Positions 42,601-50,619 of a stretch of 64,000 bases of DNA are shown here, piece after piece. Within the stretch, counting starts at the first letter, position 1, and each line of letters opens with the position of its first letter. This stretch comes from Nostoc sp. FACHB-110. Its GTDB lineage: Bacteria; Cyanobacteriota; Cyanobacteriia; Cyanobacteriales; Nostocaceae. The stretch spans positions 558,001-622,000 of the forward strand of contig NZ_JACJRU010000001.1 in assembly GCF_014697425.1 (NCBI RefSeq), read 5' to 3'. Both the position numbers and the translations under genes were made by a program. Below the pieces are notes generated by a model. The model worked only from the letters and a program-made list of their open reading frames with translations, did not search any database and had not been told where the DNA came from.

Positions 42601-44992
42601 GCGCTTAGGCGGCAGCAACATCGCCGTCAGTGGCAGTTTGCAAACTGGGAACGACCCTAAATTTCAAGTTCAAGCTAACTTAAATCAAACTAGAGTTGAA
42701 AGCCTCTTACAAGCCTTTAATATCTTTAACTTTAGCGACTTGAGTACTGGCTTGGAACCGCCAACATTAGCGGGTGCGGAGGCACTTGATACCACATCTC
42801 GGAACTTACCCAATGCTGATTTACTCACACAATTAGAGTATTTCTCTAAAATTACCACCGCAAACACACAACAACAGCAACAAGAACAAAAACAAACAGC
42901 CCAATTACCTTCCCTGTCCGAATTAACTGGGGCTTTGAGTGGTGTACTTACCGCCAGTGGTTCGTTAAAAACCGGGTTAAATGCTGGCTTTAATCTTCAA
43001 GGTGATAATTGGCAATGGGGCGAATATTCAATTAATCAAGTTGTTGCTAGAGGTAACTTTGCCGATGGTGTGGTGACACTTTCGCCTTTAAGTCTAGGCA
43101 TAAATCAAGGCTTAATTGCTTTTTCCGGACAGTTAAGCACTGAAGAGCTAAATGGACAGTTGAATGTTGCCAGTCTACCTCTATCACTCTTTCAGCCCTT
43201 CATTGATAAGTATCCTGTAGATGTCACCGGACAAGTAAATGCGGTAGCGAATTTGCAAGGCAGTTTAAATAATCCTAGTGCCAATGGGCAAGTCTCCTTA
43301 GCAAATGCCACAGTTAACCAACAACCTGTGCAAACCGGACAAGTCAATTTTGACTACAACAATGCCCGGGTGAATTTTAACAGCACATTGCTGCTAACGG
43401 GAACCCAACCAGTGGCAATTACAGGTAGTGTCCCTGCGCCGTTGCCGTTTGTCGCAGTGCAACCAAGTAATCAAATTAACATTAACGCTAGTGTTAGTAA
43501 CGAAGGCTTAAGGTTATTAAATCTGCTAACCAATAATCAAGTTAGTTGGGTAGACGGACAAGGGCAAGTTAATGTTAACGTTGCGGGTACTCTTAGCCAG
43601 CCTATTATTAATGGCAATGCCATTGTGAATAATGCGACTTTCCGCGCTCAAGCTTTAGAGGCTCCCCTAACAGATGTCACCGGGACAGTACAATTTAATG
43701 GCAGCACATTAAATGTCGAAAGCATTCAAGGCAATTATAATCAAGGGTTAATTGCGGCTTCGGGAATTCTGCCGATTTTTGCAGCTGGACAAACTGTCTC
43801 AAATCCTTTGACAGTTTCTATAGAAAAGCAACTAGATTTTCAAGTTCCAGGGTTGTATGCAGGTGGTGTAAGTGGAGATGCTGTAATTCGAGGGTCAGCA
43901 CTTAGACCTGTAATTGCTGGAGAAATTACCCTCCGTGATGGACAAGTCACCATTGGTAATACAACAACCACACCAAAACCAGCAACCACAGAAAATGACG
44001 TTAGAACTATCACTTTAGCAGAAGCGAATAACGCTACAACAACCACAACAGCCGCTAACACTAACGCTACAAATAACGCTGTAACTAGACCTAACTTACC
44101 TGTAGAGTTTGCCGATTTACGCCTAGTTTTAGGCAACGATGTGAGTGTCGGCACTCAGTCCCTACTGAATTTTTTACCGGGAGGTGCAGCCTTTAGTCAA
44201 CCTCTACTTAACTTTCAAGCCAGAGGTGGCTTAACAATTAATGGTACATTAGCCAAGCCCCTTCCCCAAGGAACCATTCGTTTAACAGGCGGACGAGTCA
44301 GTTTATTTACAACTGAGTTTACCTTAGAGCGCGGCTACGAACAAACAGCGACCTTTACCCCCAGCCAAGGGCTTGACCCTACTCTCAATGTCCGACTGTT
44401 GGCGATTGTACCGGAAACTTCAGCCACAAGCGATCGCATTTTAGAATCCCCTACATCTGCGGAAATTAGCGATGTTTCTGCTTACAACTTTGGCACTTTA
44501 CGCACCGTTCGCGTCCGTGCCACGGCGACAGGTAGGGCGAGTGAATTAGGAAATAATTTAGAACTAACAAGTGAACCTGCGCGTAGTCGAGGCGAAATTG
44601 TCGCTTTATTGGGTGGTTCAATTTTGAATAATTTCGCGCAAACAGGAGATGCAACCCAAGGACTCACGAATTTCGCCAGTTCTACTATTTTAGGTGGTTT
44701 GCAAGGCACTATTACGGCGATCGGTCAAGCTATTGGCTTTAATGAATTTCGCATATATCCTACACCTGCAACTAGTGACGCTTCCAGAAATTCTTCAGTT
44801 CTCAATTTGTCAGCAGAGGGTGTATTTAACGTCAACCGTAACTTATCTGTCTCTCTATCACGGGCTTTTTCTACTAATGATTCGTTCAACTACAATTTGC
44901 TTTATCGCCTCAATGACGAAATTCTCTTGCGTGGTTCGACTGATTTAAATAATGACAGTCTATTATTGTTGAACTATGAAACTCGCTTTTAG
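39668..44992 (+). CDS. tamB: TamB/DUF490 translocation and assembly module protein
   Basis: A 1774-residue protein. An N-terminal membrane anchor (about residues 18-47, LLLRRTLVAIAVILLAGIAT) is followed by a very long run of beta-strand repeats rich in Gly, Gln and Asn. The C-terminus is the DUF490 domain, ending SFNYNLLYRLNDEILLRGST and YETRF. TamB-like proteins form a periplasm-spanning groove for lipid transport or outer-membrane protein insertion. Cyanobacterial homologues are of this size. No tamA/Omp85 gene is in the window. CRISPR array 2 begins 50 bases after its stop. Confidence 0.93.
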   Translation: MTRSPNSGNDQEPTNHSLLHLLLLRRTLVAIAVILLAGIATGVWWARRYVYTELAPLVETNLEQLLGRPIQLGRVDAFSVSSLRFSSLSIPPTATDPDTLKAKAVEVNFSLLPLITSRTLPLNVIIVQPNVYIQQDKEGRWINAQVKAQEGQGFVKTQLQSLGIVDANVELLPAPAPTKPQGSVIIDNLKGVARLSSDNQRISYNINGQLTRGGAVTISGETQTKAQTTNLKLQAQSLVASDVSRLIQLPIVLQAGRVDADLAVQIPPQASDIAITGTAVANQVTAQIQNVPQKFSNSNGRLTFQGQAIALNNLTTNFGQVPLIANGTVNTQTGFDLSAQVKSATAKNLLDTFRVKSPVFASGAVQANIKVQGSLQQPVLSGTASNTTPIQVDRVQFQAVNTDFRLNVAKTGTQVTVSNLRLVPVAGGQIIGSGQATLGGQVKFNVVTEGVSGDILARTYGVTPPINIGNIAAKADITGSLGKALALNIASVQVRPPAGGQIVGSGQVQLAPQGNVLLNLQAQNLPGDVLAKTNTDSSTIKLGNISANARVTGSVGNWRTVAQVQAPNATYPTTGEAVITQQGQNILLPSAVFNVAGSTIRATGRVVQQRWQAFVNTGQVQLSRFQQIPPQFQGVLNSASVNLSGSTTSFQPATIQATGQANLSVAGGRVNVRDISLNNGRWQAVANAEGIALNRFSPQLRGRLSSNVQVAGTTASFQLADIRAAGQIRASQGVAQLAQPLTAQFQWNGKQIIVQRATTPGISANGAIALNLPESGTPQIAGFNLNVIAQNFNLQNTGFQIPGDTQVAGLLDFNGRVTGTLDTPQANGNIRLRNFRVSNLAFDPLLTGNVNFQGGQGASLQLSGRQDRIALNLNANYRPTSFLVKRDEAVTTGRTVGDNLIINAQQFPIALVSSFVPNNRLKPLAGQLSGNLVVNLNNYAVDGDVAIAAPRIARVSAEEFRGSINYADGTASLTNGLLRLGGSNIAVSGSLQTGNDPKFQVQANLNQTRVESLLQAFNIFNFSDLSTGLEPPTLAGAEALDTTSRNLPNADLLTQLEYFSKITTANTQQQQQEQKQTAQLPSLSELTGALSGVLTASGSLKTGLNAGFNLQGDNWQWGEYSINQVVARGNFADGVVTLSPLSLGINQGLIAFSGQLSTEELNGQLNVASLPLSLFQPFIDKYPVDVTGQVNAVANLQGSLNNPSANGQVSLANATVNQQPVQTGQVNFDYNNARVNFNSTLLLTGTQPVAITGSVPAPLPFVAVQPSNQININASVSNEGLRLLNLLTNNQVSWVDGQGQVNVNVAGTLSQPIINGNAIVNNATFRAQALEAPLTDVTGTVQFNGSTLNVESIQGNYNQGLIAASGILPIFAAGQTVSNPLTVSIEKQLDFQVPGLYAGGVSGDAVIRGSALRPVIAGEITLRDGQVTIGNTTTTPKPATTENDVRTITLAEANNATTTTTAANTNATNNAVTRPNLPVEFADLRLVLGNDVSVGTQSLLNFLPGGAAFSQPLLNFQARGGLTINGTLAKPLPQGTIRLTGGRVSLFTTEFTLERGYEQTATFTPSQGLDPTLNVRLLAIVPETSATSDRILESPTSAEISDVSAYNFGTLRTVRVRATATGRASELGNNLELTSEPARSRGEIVALLGGSILNNFAQTGDATQGLTNFASSTILGGLQGTITAIGQAIGFNEFRIYPTPATSDASRNSSVLNLSAEGVFNVNRNLSVSLSRAFSTNDSFNYNLLYRLNDEILLRGSTDLNNDSLLLLNYETRF

Positions 44993-45041
44993 TTGTTGAT
45001 AAAAAAGCCGTTCAGCATTTAAATTGGGTATTCATCAAATT

Positions 45042-45895
45042 GTTTCAGTCCCCTTGCGGGGTAAAAGGTTGTGGAAACTTCAAGATTATATGTGCGAGGA
45101 ATACATTCTCTCTATGTTTCAGTCCCCTTGCGGGGTAAAAGGTTGTGGAAACATTTTGTGAGCTTGCCCATTCATAAAATTGCTGCCGTTGTTTCAGTCC
45201 CCTTGCGGGGTAAAAGGTTGTGGAAACTTAATCCTGAGTTTCCCTTAGTTCTAATAAAATGTGGTTTCAGTCCCCTTGCGGGGTAAAAGGTTGTGGAAAC
45301 TTGAGTTTATTCAGAGTATTTGAAGCTACTAAAAATCCGTTTCAGTCCCCTTGCGGGGTAAAAGGTTATGGAAACACCCTAAACGCATACCATCAAGAAT
45401 ATCTTGGGGTAGTTTCAGTCCCCTTGCGGGGTAAAAGGTTATGGAAACAACGTCATCTGAGCCGTGTTACCTGGATTTCTACTTGTTTCAGTCCCCTTGC
45501 GGGGTAAAAGGTTATGGAAACCTAACTCTTTGCCTAGTGAGTCTATCCAATTGACGTTTCAGTCCCCTTGCGGGGTAAAAGGTTATGGAAACTTGCGAGT
45601 GTTGTCACTTCTGGAGACTTGCCCGCGGAAGGGTTTCAGTCCCCTTGCGGGGTAAAAGGTTATGGAAACTTATAAAATCCTCAATAGCGTATTTGACATT
45701 GAGGGTTTCAGTCCCCTTGCGGGGTAAAAGGTTATGGAAACTTCCGTGATGTTAAGTCCCATGATGACTTTAAGACCTTCATGTTTCAGTCCCCTTGCGG
45801 GGTAAAAGGTTATGGAAACCTGATATTCCTATTGATAGTAGGGTTAAATCAACTCAACGTTTCAGTCCCCTTGCGGGGTAAAAGGTTATGGAAAC
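45042..45895 (-). CRISPR. CRISPR array 2: 12 repeats of 37 bp, 11 spacers
   Basis: Repeats start at 45042, 45116, 45191, 45264, 45339, 45412, 45485, 45556, 45633, 45705, 45783 and 45859. On the plus strand the first 20 bases, GTTTCAGTCCCCTTGCGGGG, equal those of array 1; the rest is TAAAAGGTTATGGAAAC. The first four repeats have G in place of the A in TTATGG. Spacers are 34-41 bp. No cas genes flank it. The minus-strand 3' end ACTGAAAC and the hairpin are shared with array 1, so the same Cas6 and Cascade may use it. Confidence 0.97.
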
Positions 45896-46128
45896 AGCCC
45901 GGTGCTGAAACTTAATCAGGGCAAGCTTCCTGAGAAGCGATTTGACGAACCTCAAAAATAGGTCGATTTCAGCCGCGATTATTGCGACTAATTCTCATCT
46001 TCTCGAAATAGAGACAAGCTGTACTTATTATGTTGTCAAGGTTCTGGCGATTTTGGCAAACCTCCTAGGGTTTTTGACCCCGCTTCAGTTTGTCAAACAT
46101 CAAGTTAATAACTCAATCATAAGATGAG
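45896..46128 (-). promoter_or_regulatory. Leader of array 2 with a cas2 tail relic
   Basis: Blocks at 45921 (GCAAGCTTCCTG), 46034 (TGTCAAGGTTCTGGCGATTT) and about 46066 (CTAGGGTTTTTGACCCCGCT) match the array 1 leader. The first two have the same distances to the last repeat (26 and 139 bases). At 46117-46143, on the minus strand, CGACAA...ATCTTATGA still parallels the last nine codons and stop of cas2 (RQ......L and stop). Confidence 0.85.
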
Positions 46129-46214
46129 TATCCTTGATTGTCGAGTTTTTTATAGTTCGAGTCAATCTTTAACACCGTACTCTCGCTCAATCAAACCCAA
46201 CAGCTTTTGCTCTA

Positions 46215-46353
46215 GGCTTTGCATAAACGCGGGATAAATTAAGCTTTTTTAACAAAGTAAACTACCGCTTTTTTGCGCTTTTGCGCCTACCGCAAGCGGA
46301 ACGCCTGGCGGCGAATGCGCGAAACATAAATCATCCCATTAATCAGCAACGCC
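46215..46353. mobile_element. MITE copy B (139 bp) with 8-bp target duplication
   Basis: Termini GGCTTTGC (one change from GGCGTTGC) and GCAACGCC are inverted repeats. The element is flanked by perfect direct repeats TTGCTCTA at 46207-46214 and 46354-46361. In inverse orientation it aligns over its whole length with copy A at 4430-4542, with about 26 extra bases in the G/C-rich centre. Confidence 0.9.
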
Positions 46354-46376
46354 TTGCTCTACAGTTTTAAATACGG

Positions 46377-46652
46377 TTATGTTTGCGGAATTAAACTGAC
46401 ATTTTTGGTTCCACTATCCCAAACTATCCAATTACATAAACTGTTTACATCTTCAGAATTATTTGTAACTTTAAAATACAGCTTATCGCCACTTTTAAGT
46501 TCTACTGCAAAGTCAGCATTTTGCGCATAAACAACTTTGAAACCTCTATCACGTAGACAATACATCGCCCAGGCTTTTAAAGATTGTTTGTATGGTTCGT
46601 GGGGAATTGGTGGTTTTGTGATGGCTTGTTCGATAACTTGATATATCTGCAT
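46377..46652 (-). CDS. Small hypothetical protein, possibly nuclease-like
   Basis: A 91-residue protein from the ATG at 46652 (MQIYQVIEQAITKPP). The middle shows an alpha-beta pattern with GFKVVYAQNADFAVELKSGD, where D, E and K are spaced roughly as in small PD-(D/E)XK folds; this is weak evidence. The family is not recognised. The MITE copy B lies 24 bases beyond its stop, and before that insertion an in-phase continuation (TVEQKLLGLIEREYGVKD) may have belonged to an older, longer version. Confidence 0.55.
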   Translation of the reverse strand: MQIYQVIEQAITKPPIPHEPYKQSLKAWAMYCLRDRGFKVVYAQNADFAVELKSGDKLYFKVTNNSEDVNSLCNWIVWDSGTKNVSLIPQT

Positions 46653-46704
46653 TGCTAAATAAAAGGAGAACAAATTTTATTTACTAACTCAGCACTTAGC
46701 ACTT

Positions 46705-47148
46705 TCAAGGCTGAGGATTGCACCGAATTTCTATCATAAAACCATCAGGGTCATAAAAATAGACACCTCTACCTGTAGGACGAGTAACTGGGCCATGAGC
46801 GATCGCTATATTATTTTCCTGCAAAACGGCTAAAGCTTGCTCAAATAATCGCGGATCTATATCAAAGGCTAAATGATAAGCTCTAGTAAAACTTTGTTCT
46901 GGGTCTGGATGGGGTGGGTTAAGGTCTGGTGTCCAAAATAAATCTAAAATGACACCATCTGGCGTAACAAAGTTGGCAACTTTTCCCTCAGCGACAAGTT
47001 CCACCAAAGTTTCGGGGACTTGCTTACCTGTTAGTTCGTGCAAGCCTAAAACACTACCATAAAAGTGGCGCGAAGCTTGCATATCTTTGACATTGAGGGC
47101 AATATGATGCACTTTTCGCAAGTGTCCAGGAGCAAGGATATTTTTCAT
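46705..47148 (-). CDS. VOC family protein (glyoxalase/dioxygenase fold)
   Basis: A 147-residue protein of single-module VOC length with both beta-alpha-beta-beta-beta halves: HHIALNVKDMQASRHFYGSV at the start and AYHLAFDID later. The end YFYDPDGFMIEIRC carries the usual metal-binding Glu. Candidate metal ligands are His in VHHIAL, His in YHLAF and Glu in MIEI. The family includes glyoxalase I, fosfomycin resistance proteins and ring-cleaving dioxygenases, so the reaction cannot be assigned. Confidence 0.9.
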   Translation of the reverse strand: MKNILAPGHLRKVHHIALNVKDMQASRHFYGSVLGLHELTGKQVPETLVELVAEGKVANFVTPDGVILDLFWTPDLNPPHPDPEQSFTRAYHLAFDIDPRLFEQALAVLQENNIAIAHGPVTRPTGRGVYFYDPDGFMIEIRCNPQP

Positions 47149-47230
47149 ACAGCAGCTAGATAAGAGGGCAGAATAAATTCCTTACTAAGGTAGAAGGTGA
47201 ACTCTAAGCAAGAGTTTATCTTTAATTATT

Positions 47231-47701
47231 ATGGCTTTTGATTATTCTTTAGACTTCCAAAAAATCGATTTTCGCCAACATCCTGAATTATATCGTGTTG
47301 GTAAGGGTGAGCAAGGTGTACTATTGGTAGAACCATATAAGTCAGAGATTCTACCATATTGGCGGTTTAAAACACCTGAAATTGCCAAAGAGTCGAGTGA
47401 AAAAATCTACGCACTTTTTCTAGATTATCTCGAACAAGAAGATTTTGTGGGGGCAGATATGGCGCGGAAGTTTATTCAAATGGGTTATACTCGTTCCCGT
47501 CGTTATGCTAACCACAAAAGCGGCAGAAAATACAAAAAAACTTCCGCAGAAGGAAGTTCAAAAAAAGAAATATTGCCCTATGATGTAGACCAAGTAAAAG
47601 CAGAATCAGCAGCTATTTTTAAAGCTAAATGGTTACAGGCGAAGACGAATGAGAAATATCTCCAACTTTTAGCCAAGCATAAACAGAAGTATGAAGTATG
47701 A
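47231..47701 (+). CDS. DUF4385 family protein
   Basis: A 156-residue protein starting MAFDYSLDFQKIDFRQHPELYR, with VGKGEQGVLLVEPYKSEILP and MARKFIQMGYTRSRRYANHKSGRKY, matching the DUF4385 family. Its function is unknown. The last residues (KYEV and stop) are encoded by the start of a 7-bp tandem repeat tract, so the stop codon itself is repeat-derived. Confidence 0.85.
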   Translation: MAFDYSLDFQKIDFRQHPELYRVGKGEQGVLLVEPYKSEILPYWRFKTPEIAKESSEKIYALFLDYLEQEDFVGADMARKFIQMGYTRSRRYANHKSGRKYKKTSAEGSSKKEILPYDVDQVKAESAAIFKAKWLQAKTNEKYLQLLAKHKQKYEV

Positions 47702-47720
47702 AGTATGAAGTCTGAAGTCT
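47686..47720. repeat. Five 7-bp tandem repeats at the end of the DUF4385 gene
   Basis: Three GAAGTAT and two GAAGTCT units. The TGA at 47699-47701 within the tract terminates the gene. It is the same family as the tracts at 31171-31261 and, inverted, 18815-18894. Confidence 0.9.
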
Positions 47721-47731
47721 GAAAGGAAGAA

Positions 47732-48751
47732 TTATCGGCGATATTCGTCGCCACAGTCACCTATTAGCTGATATAAATCTCGTGATTTTTGCGAGATTTG
47801 CTCGATGCGATCGCAATCCTCTTGGTCTAAAATAAAACTAAAGACTTTGGCGTTATTTTCGATATGTTCAGATATACCCAGTCTCGCACCAACAATCACA
47901 CCACCGACAGCTGGTTTATCTAAAATATAACGTACAGCCACATTCGCTATACTTACCTGATATTTATCAGCAATTTCTTGCAGTGTAGCCAGCAATTCCT
48001 GAAATAAACGCCAGCCACCCCAACCATCAATCATATTTTTATATTTGCGTAGGCTGACTGTACCTAAATTAAAGCTTCCCGGTTCTGGCTGTCCTAAATA
48101 TTTTTCTGAAAGGAAACCGCCACAAACTGTGCCGTAAGTAAATAGTTTAATATTATGCTGCTGACAAAATTTCACCATCGCCACTTCTGGACGACGGTCA
48201 ACTAAAGAAAATTGTACTTGGTTAGAAACAATTTTAATACCTGCTTCTGTGATAATTTGCAGATGTTCTGTATCAAAATTAGTCAAAGCTAAATGTTTGA
48301 TTTTACCCTCAGATTGCAATTCTGCCATATATTTGAGAGCATCTAAATAATTTTTATCTTGATAGTCCCACCAGTGAAATTGCATTAAATCTAAAGCTTC
48401 AACATCCATTCTCCTCAAAGAGATATTAATGTTGTCCTCAACTAATTTTTTCGTCATTTTGCCAGGACGAGGAACCCATTTTGTAAAAGCTTGGATATTT
48501 GCTACAGCTTCTTGACCTCTAGTAGCAATTAACTGACGGCGAAATTCCCCAATAAAATCTTCCGCCGGGCCATAATGGTCAGCTAAATCCCAGGTAGTAA
48601 AACCTGCATCCACATATTGAAACATGGCTTGTATTGCAGCTTTGGGATTAATTCTGCCATGTGCACCAGACACTTGCCACATCCCATTTAATATCCGGCA
48701 AATGTTTAAATCAGCAGTAAATTGTAGACGGCTTTGTTCGGGTAGTGTCAT
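47732..48751 (-). CDS. Aldo/keto reductase
   Basis: A 339-residue TIM-barrel oxidoreductase. The AKR tetrad is visible as Asp55 and Tyr60 in WDLADHYG, Lys91 in AFTKWVP and His126 in LMQFHWWD. The NADPH-binding segment GVIVGARLGISEHIENN is near the C-terminus. It would reduce an aldehyde or ketone with NADPH; the substrate is not evident. The gene is in the same direction as the cytochrome gene, which ends 19 bases before it begins. Confidence 0.92.
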   Translation of the reverse strand: MTLPEQSRLQFTADLNICRILNGMWQVSGAHGRINPKAAIQAMFQYVDAGFTTWDLADHYGPAEDFIGEFRRQLIATRGQEAVANIQAFTKWVPRPGKMTKKLVEDNINISLRRMDVEALDLMQFHWWDYQDKNYLDALKYMAELQSEGKIKHLALTNFDTEHLQIITEAGIKIVSNQVQFSLVDRRPEVAMVKFCQQHNIKLFTYGTVCGGFLSEKYLGQPEPGSFNLGTVSLRKYKNMIDGWGGWRLFQELLATLQEIADKYQVSIANVAVRYILDKPAVGGVIVGARLGISEHIENNAKVFSFILDQEDCDRIEQISQKSRDLYQLIGDCGDEYRR

Positions 48752-48769
48752 GTTTTATTTTTGAATAGA

Positions 48770-49147
48770 TTAACGCCAATTTTTTTCAGCTTGTTCAAGA
48801 ACGTAAGCCGAAACATCTAAAATTTGTTTTTCATTGAGGCGGTCTTTATAAGCAGACATATTACTTTTGCCATTGGTGACAATATTAGTAATTGCCTCTA
48901 TTGAATCCATACCATATTTCTTGAGCGCTTGCTTTTTTAAATTCTTCCCACGCCGGATGATATTACCACCATTAATATGACAACCAGCACAATGAACACT
49001 AAATATTTGTGCGCCGTTCGCTGTATCAGCAGCAAAAGCGGGTGCAGTAAAAGTAGTAGTCAACAATAGAAGAATCAAACATAACAAAGGTAGGCTTTTC
49101 ACCAAGTTGCTTGACCGTCTTATCACTATTTTTTTAGCATTACTCAT
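48770..49147 (-). CDS. petJ: Cytochrome c6-like periplasmic electron carrier
   Basis: A 125-residue precursor from the ATG at 49147 (MSNAKKIVIRRSSN); a longer frame upstream is unlikely. A basic N-terminus, a hydrophobic core (LLCLILLLLTTTF) and the cleavage site APAFA-ADTANG form a lumen-type signal. The haem motif is CAGCH and the likely Met ligand is in KSNMSAYKDRL. Cytochrome c6 carries electrons from cytochrome b6f to photosystem I or oxidase in the thylakoid lumen. The loop GGNIIRRGKNLKKQAL is as in c6. Several c6-like paralogues exist in Nostocales, so the exact role is uncertain. Confidence 0.88.
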   Translation of the reverse strand: MSNAKKIVIRRSSNLVKSLPLLCLILLLLTTTFTAPAFAADTANGAQIFSVHCAGCHINGGNIIRRGKNLKKQALKKYGMDSIEAITNIVTNGKSNMSAYKDRLNEKQILDVSAYVLEQAEKNWR

Positions 49148-49367
49148 TGTTCTATATAAACGATGAATCAAAATGAATTTTCTCATAAATATGCACATAT
49201 TGATACACAAAATATTTAGGCTGAATAAAACTGCCACTAGGTATGCCACCTTTCTATCTAAAGGAAGTGCCTAATACCTAAAGAGTACGCCACAATATGA
49301 GTGTATCACCATGTCTAATCTAAACTAAATAAACTTATCCAAATTAGTTAAATACCCAGAGTTGAAA

Positions 49368-50150
49368 ATGGTTAGAAATATCAAAGAACAAATTCAAACT
49401 GACCTCAATCAAGCCAAAGAAACTGGTCAGTTACGGACTGAAAGAATTCGAGAAATTGTCAAATCAGCAGTTTCTCAAGTTGCTTCGGAATTCAAAGAAG
49501 GTTCAGTTGAAATACGTGGACTTGTAAAAGATGCGGTTTCTGCTGTAATTGAAAGCTTCCAAGAAAAAGGCACAGAAATTAAAGAAGAAGTAACAGCTTC
49601 CATTGAAGGTGCTTTAGAAGGTGTTAACCGCAAAAGACACGAAACTATCATTCAAACTCAATCAGAACTTCAAAGACTGCAAGCGCAACTCGATAGTGAA
49701 GAAGAAAAGCTGCAACAAGATGTAGATGTGATATTAGCAGAGATTCAAGAAACAGATACAGGAACAACTACTGATACCAAAAACATCATTGACTCGGCTG
49801 TGAACGCGCTCAAAGATAGTGATGAAGTTTCTTTATTAAGAAAACGCTACGCCCAATTGCAAGCCCAATTAGCAATTGTCCGTGCTAATTTAGCGGCGCG
49901 TTATGGCGGACGTTCTGAAGAAATTCAAAATTATCTCGAAGAAGCAAAAACTTGGTATAACCAAGCGCGTCCACAAGCTGAAGTGGTTGCTACCCAAGTT
50001 GCTCAAAAGCGATCGCAGTTAGAAGATAAACTAGGTAAAGCAGGTACGGCTATAGCTAAAAAAGAAGTGCAAATTAAACAAACTTTGCGTGAGTTACTAC
50101 TCGCCACTGCTGATTTGTTTAAAGAAAAGGACACAGCAGATAAAAACTAG
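49368..50150 (+). CDS. Coiled-coil protein of unknown function
   Basis: A 260-residue protein from the ATG at 49368 (MVRNIKEQIQTDLNQ), almost wholly helical and charged. Heptad-like stretches occur at about 85-120 (TQSELQRLQAQLDSEEEKLQ) and 155-180. N-terminal repeats such as VKSAVSQVASEF and VKDAVSAVIESF resemble amphipathic, apolipoprotein/LEA-like helices. It may bind membranes or act in stress tolerance; downstream Pmp3-like and holin-like genes fit a membrane-stress cluster, which is inference. Confidence 0.7.
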   Translation: MVRNIKEQIQTDLNQAKETGQLRTERIREIVKSAVSQVASEFKEGSVEIRGLVKDAVSAVIESFQEKGTEIKEEVTASIEGALEGVNRKRHETIIQTQSELQRLQAQLDSEEEKLQQDVDVILAEIQETDTGTTTDTKNIIDSAVNALKDSDEVSLLRKRYAQLQAQLAIVRANLAARYGGRSEEIQNYLEEAKTWYNQARPQAEVVATQVAQKRSQLEDKLGKAGTAIAKKEVQIKQTLRELLLATADLFKEKDTADKN

Positions 50151-50181
50151 ATATAGCAGCCTCCATTAATTCCTGAAAAAG

Positions 50182-50251
50182 ATATCACCGACTTTTTTAA
50201 GAAGTCGGTGATATTAACTATATAAAAAGGGCGGACTTGTGTAGTCCACCC
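50182..50251. terminator. Two consecutive hairpins after the coiled-coil gene
   Basis: ATATCACCGACTT (50182-50194) and AAGTCGGTGATAT (50202-50214) form a perfect 13-bp stem with a 7-base loop. A second stem, GGACT with AGTCC extended by G/C pairs, follows at about 50228-50245. No long T tract follows either, so this is a probable but not textbook terminator between convergent genes. Confidence 0.6.
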
Positions 50252-50331
50252 TGAATTTTGTCCTTATTGAGAGAAGTGTACTAGGAGATTAATGGCAAGC
50301 TTGTATCTAGAGTTCGAGAGTAGAAGCGATA

Positions 50332-50517
50332 TTAATAAGTACCACTATTAAATGCTTCTTCTCTTTTTGCCAGTACCCAAATTGCATGAATACTGCCAGG
50401 AAGCCAACCTAAAAGAGTTAACAAGATATTAATTACTAAAGTTGGGCCAATACCAACAGTTAGAAAAACACCTAAAGGAGGTACTAACAGAGCAAGTAAA
50501 TAACGAACTAATTTCAT
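50332..50517 (-). CDS. Pmp3/YqaE family small membrane protein
   Basis: A 61-residue protein with two membrane segments: YLLALLVPPLGVFL and VINILLTLLGWLPGSIHAIW. The motif LLVPPLGVFL and the ending GSIHAIWVL are characteristic of Pmp3/UPF0057 proteins, which help cells keep membrane potential under salt or cold stress. The length is typical. Confidence 0.92.
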   Translation of the reverse strand: MKLVRYLLALLVPPLGVFLTVGIGPTLVINILLTLLGWLPGSIHAIWVLAKREEAFNSGTY

Positions 50518-50619
50518 GGTTTTTCTACTACTTTGACAAACTAATTAATTTACATTGTTTAGAAATGTCTCAGGAATTATGTTAATTCTGAGGTTTCCTT
50601 CGAGAAAATGACCCTGCTA

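Noticed and set aside
45071..45655. Open frames across CRISPR array 2 with repeated FQSPCGVKG-type peptides
   Set aside because: They are translations of the CRISPR repeat and are not genes.
46141..46240. Minus-strand frame reading FMQSLEQKLLGLIEREYG, at first taken for a gene end
   Set aside because: Its upstream half lies in MITE copy B and its length is too short; only the cas2-like tail further left is interpretable.
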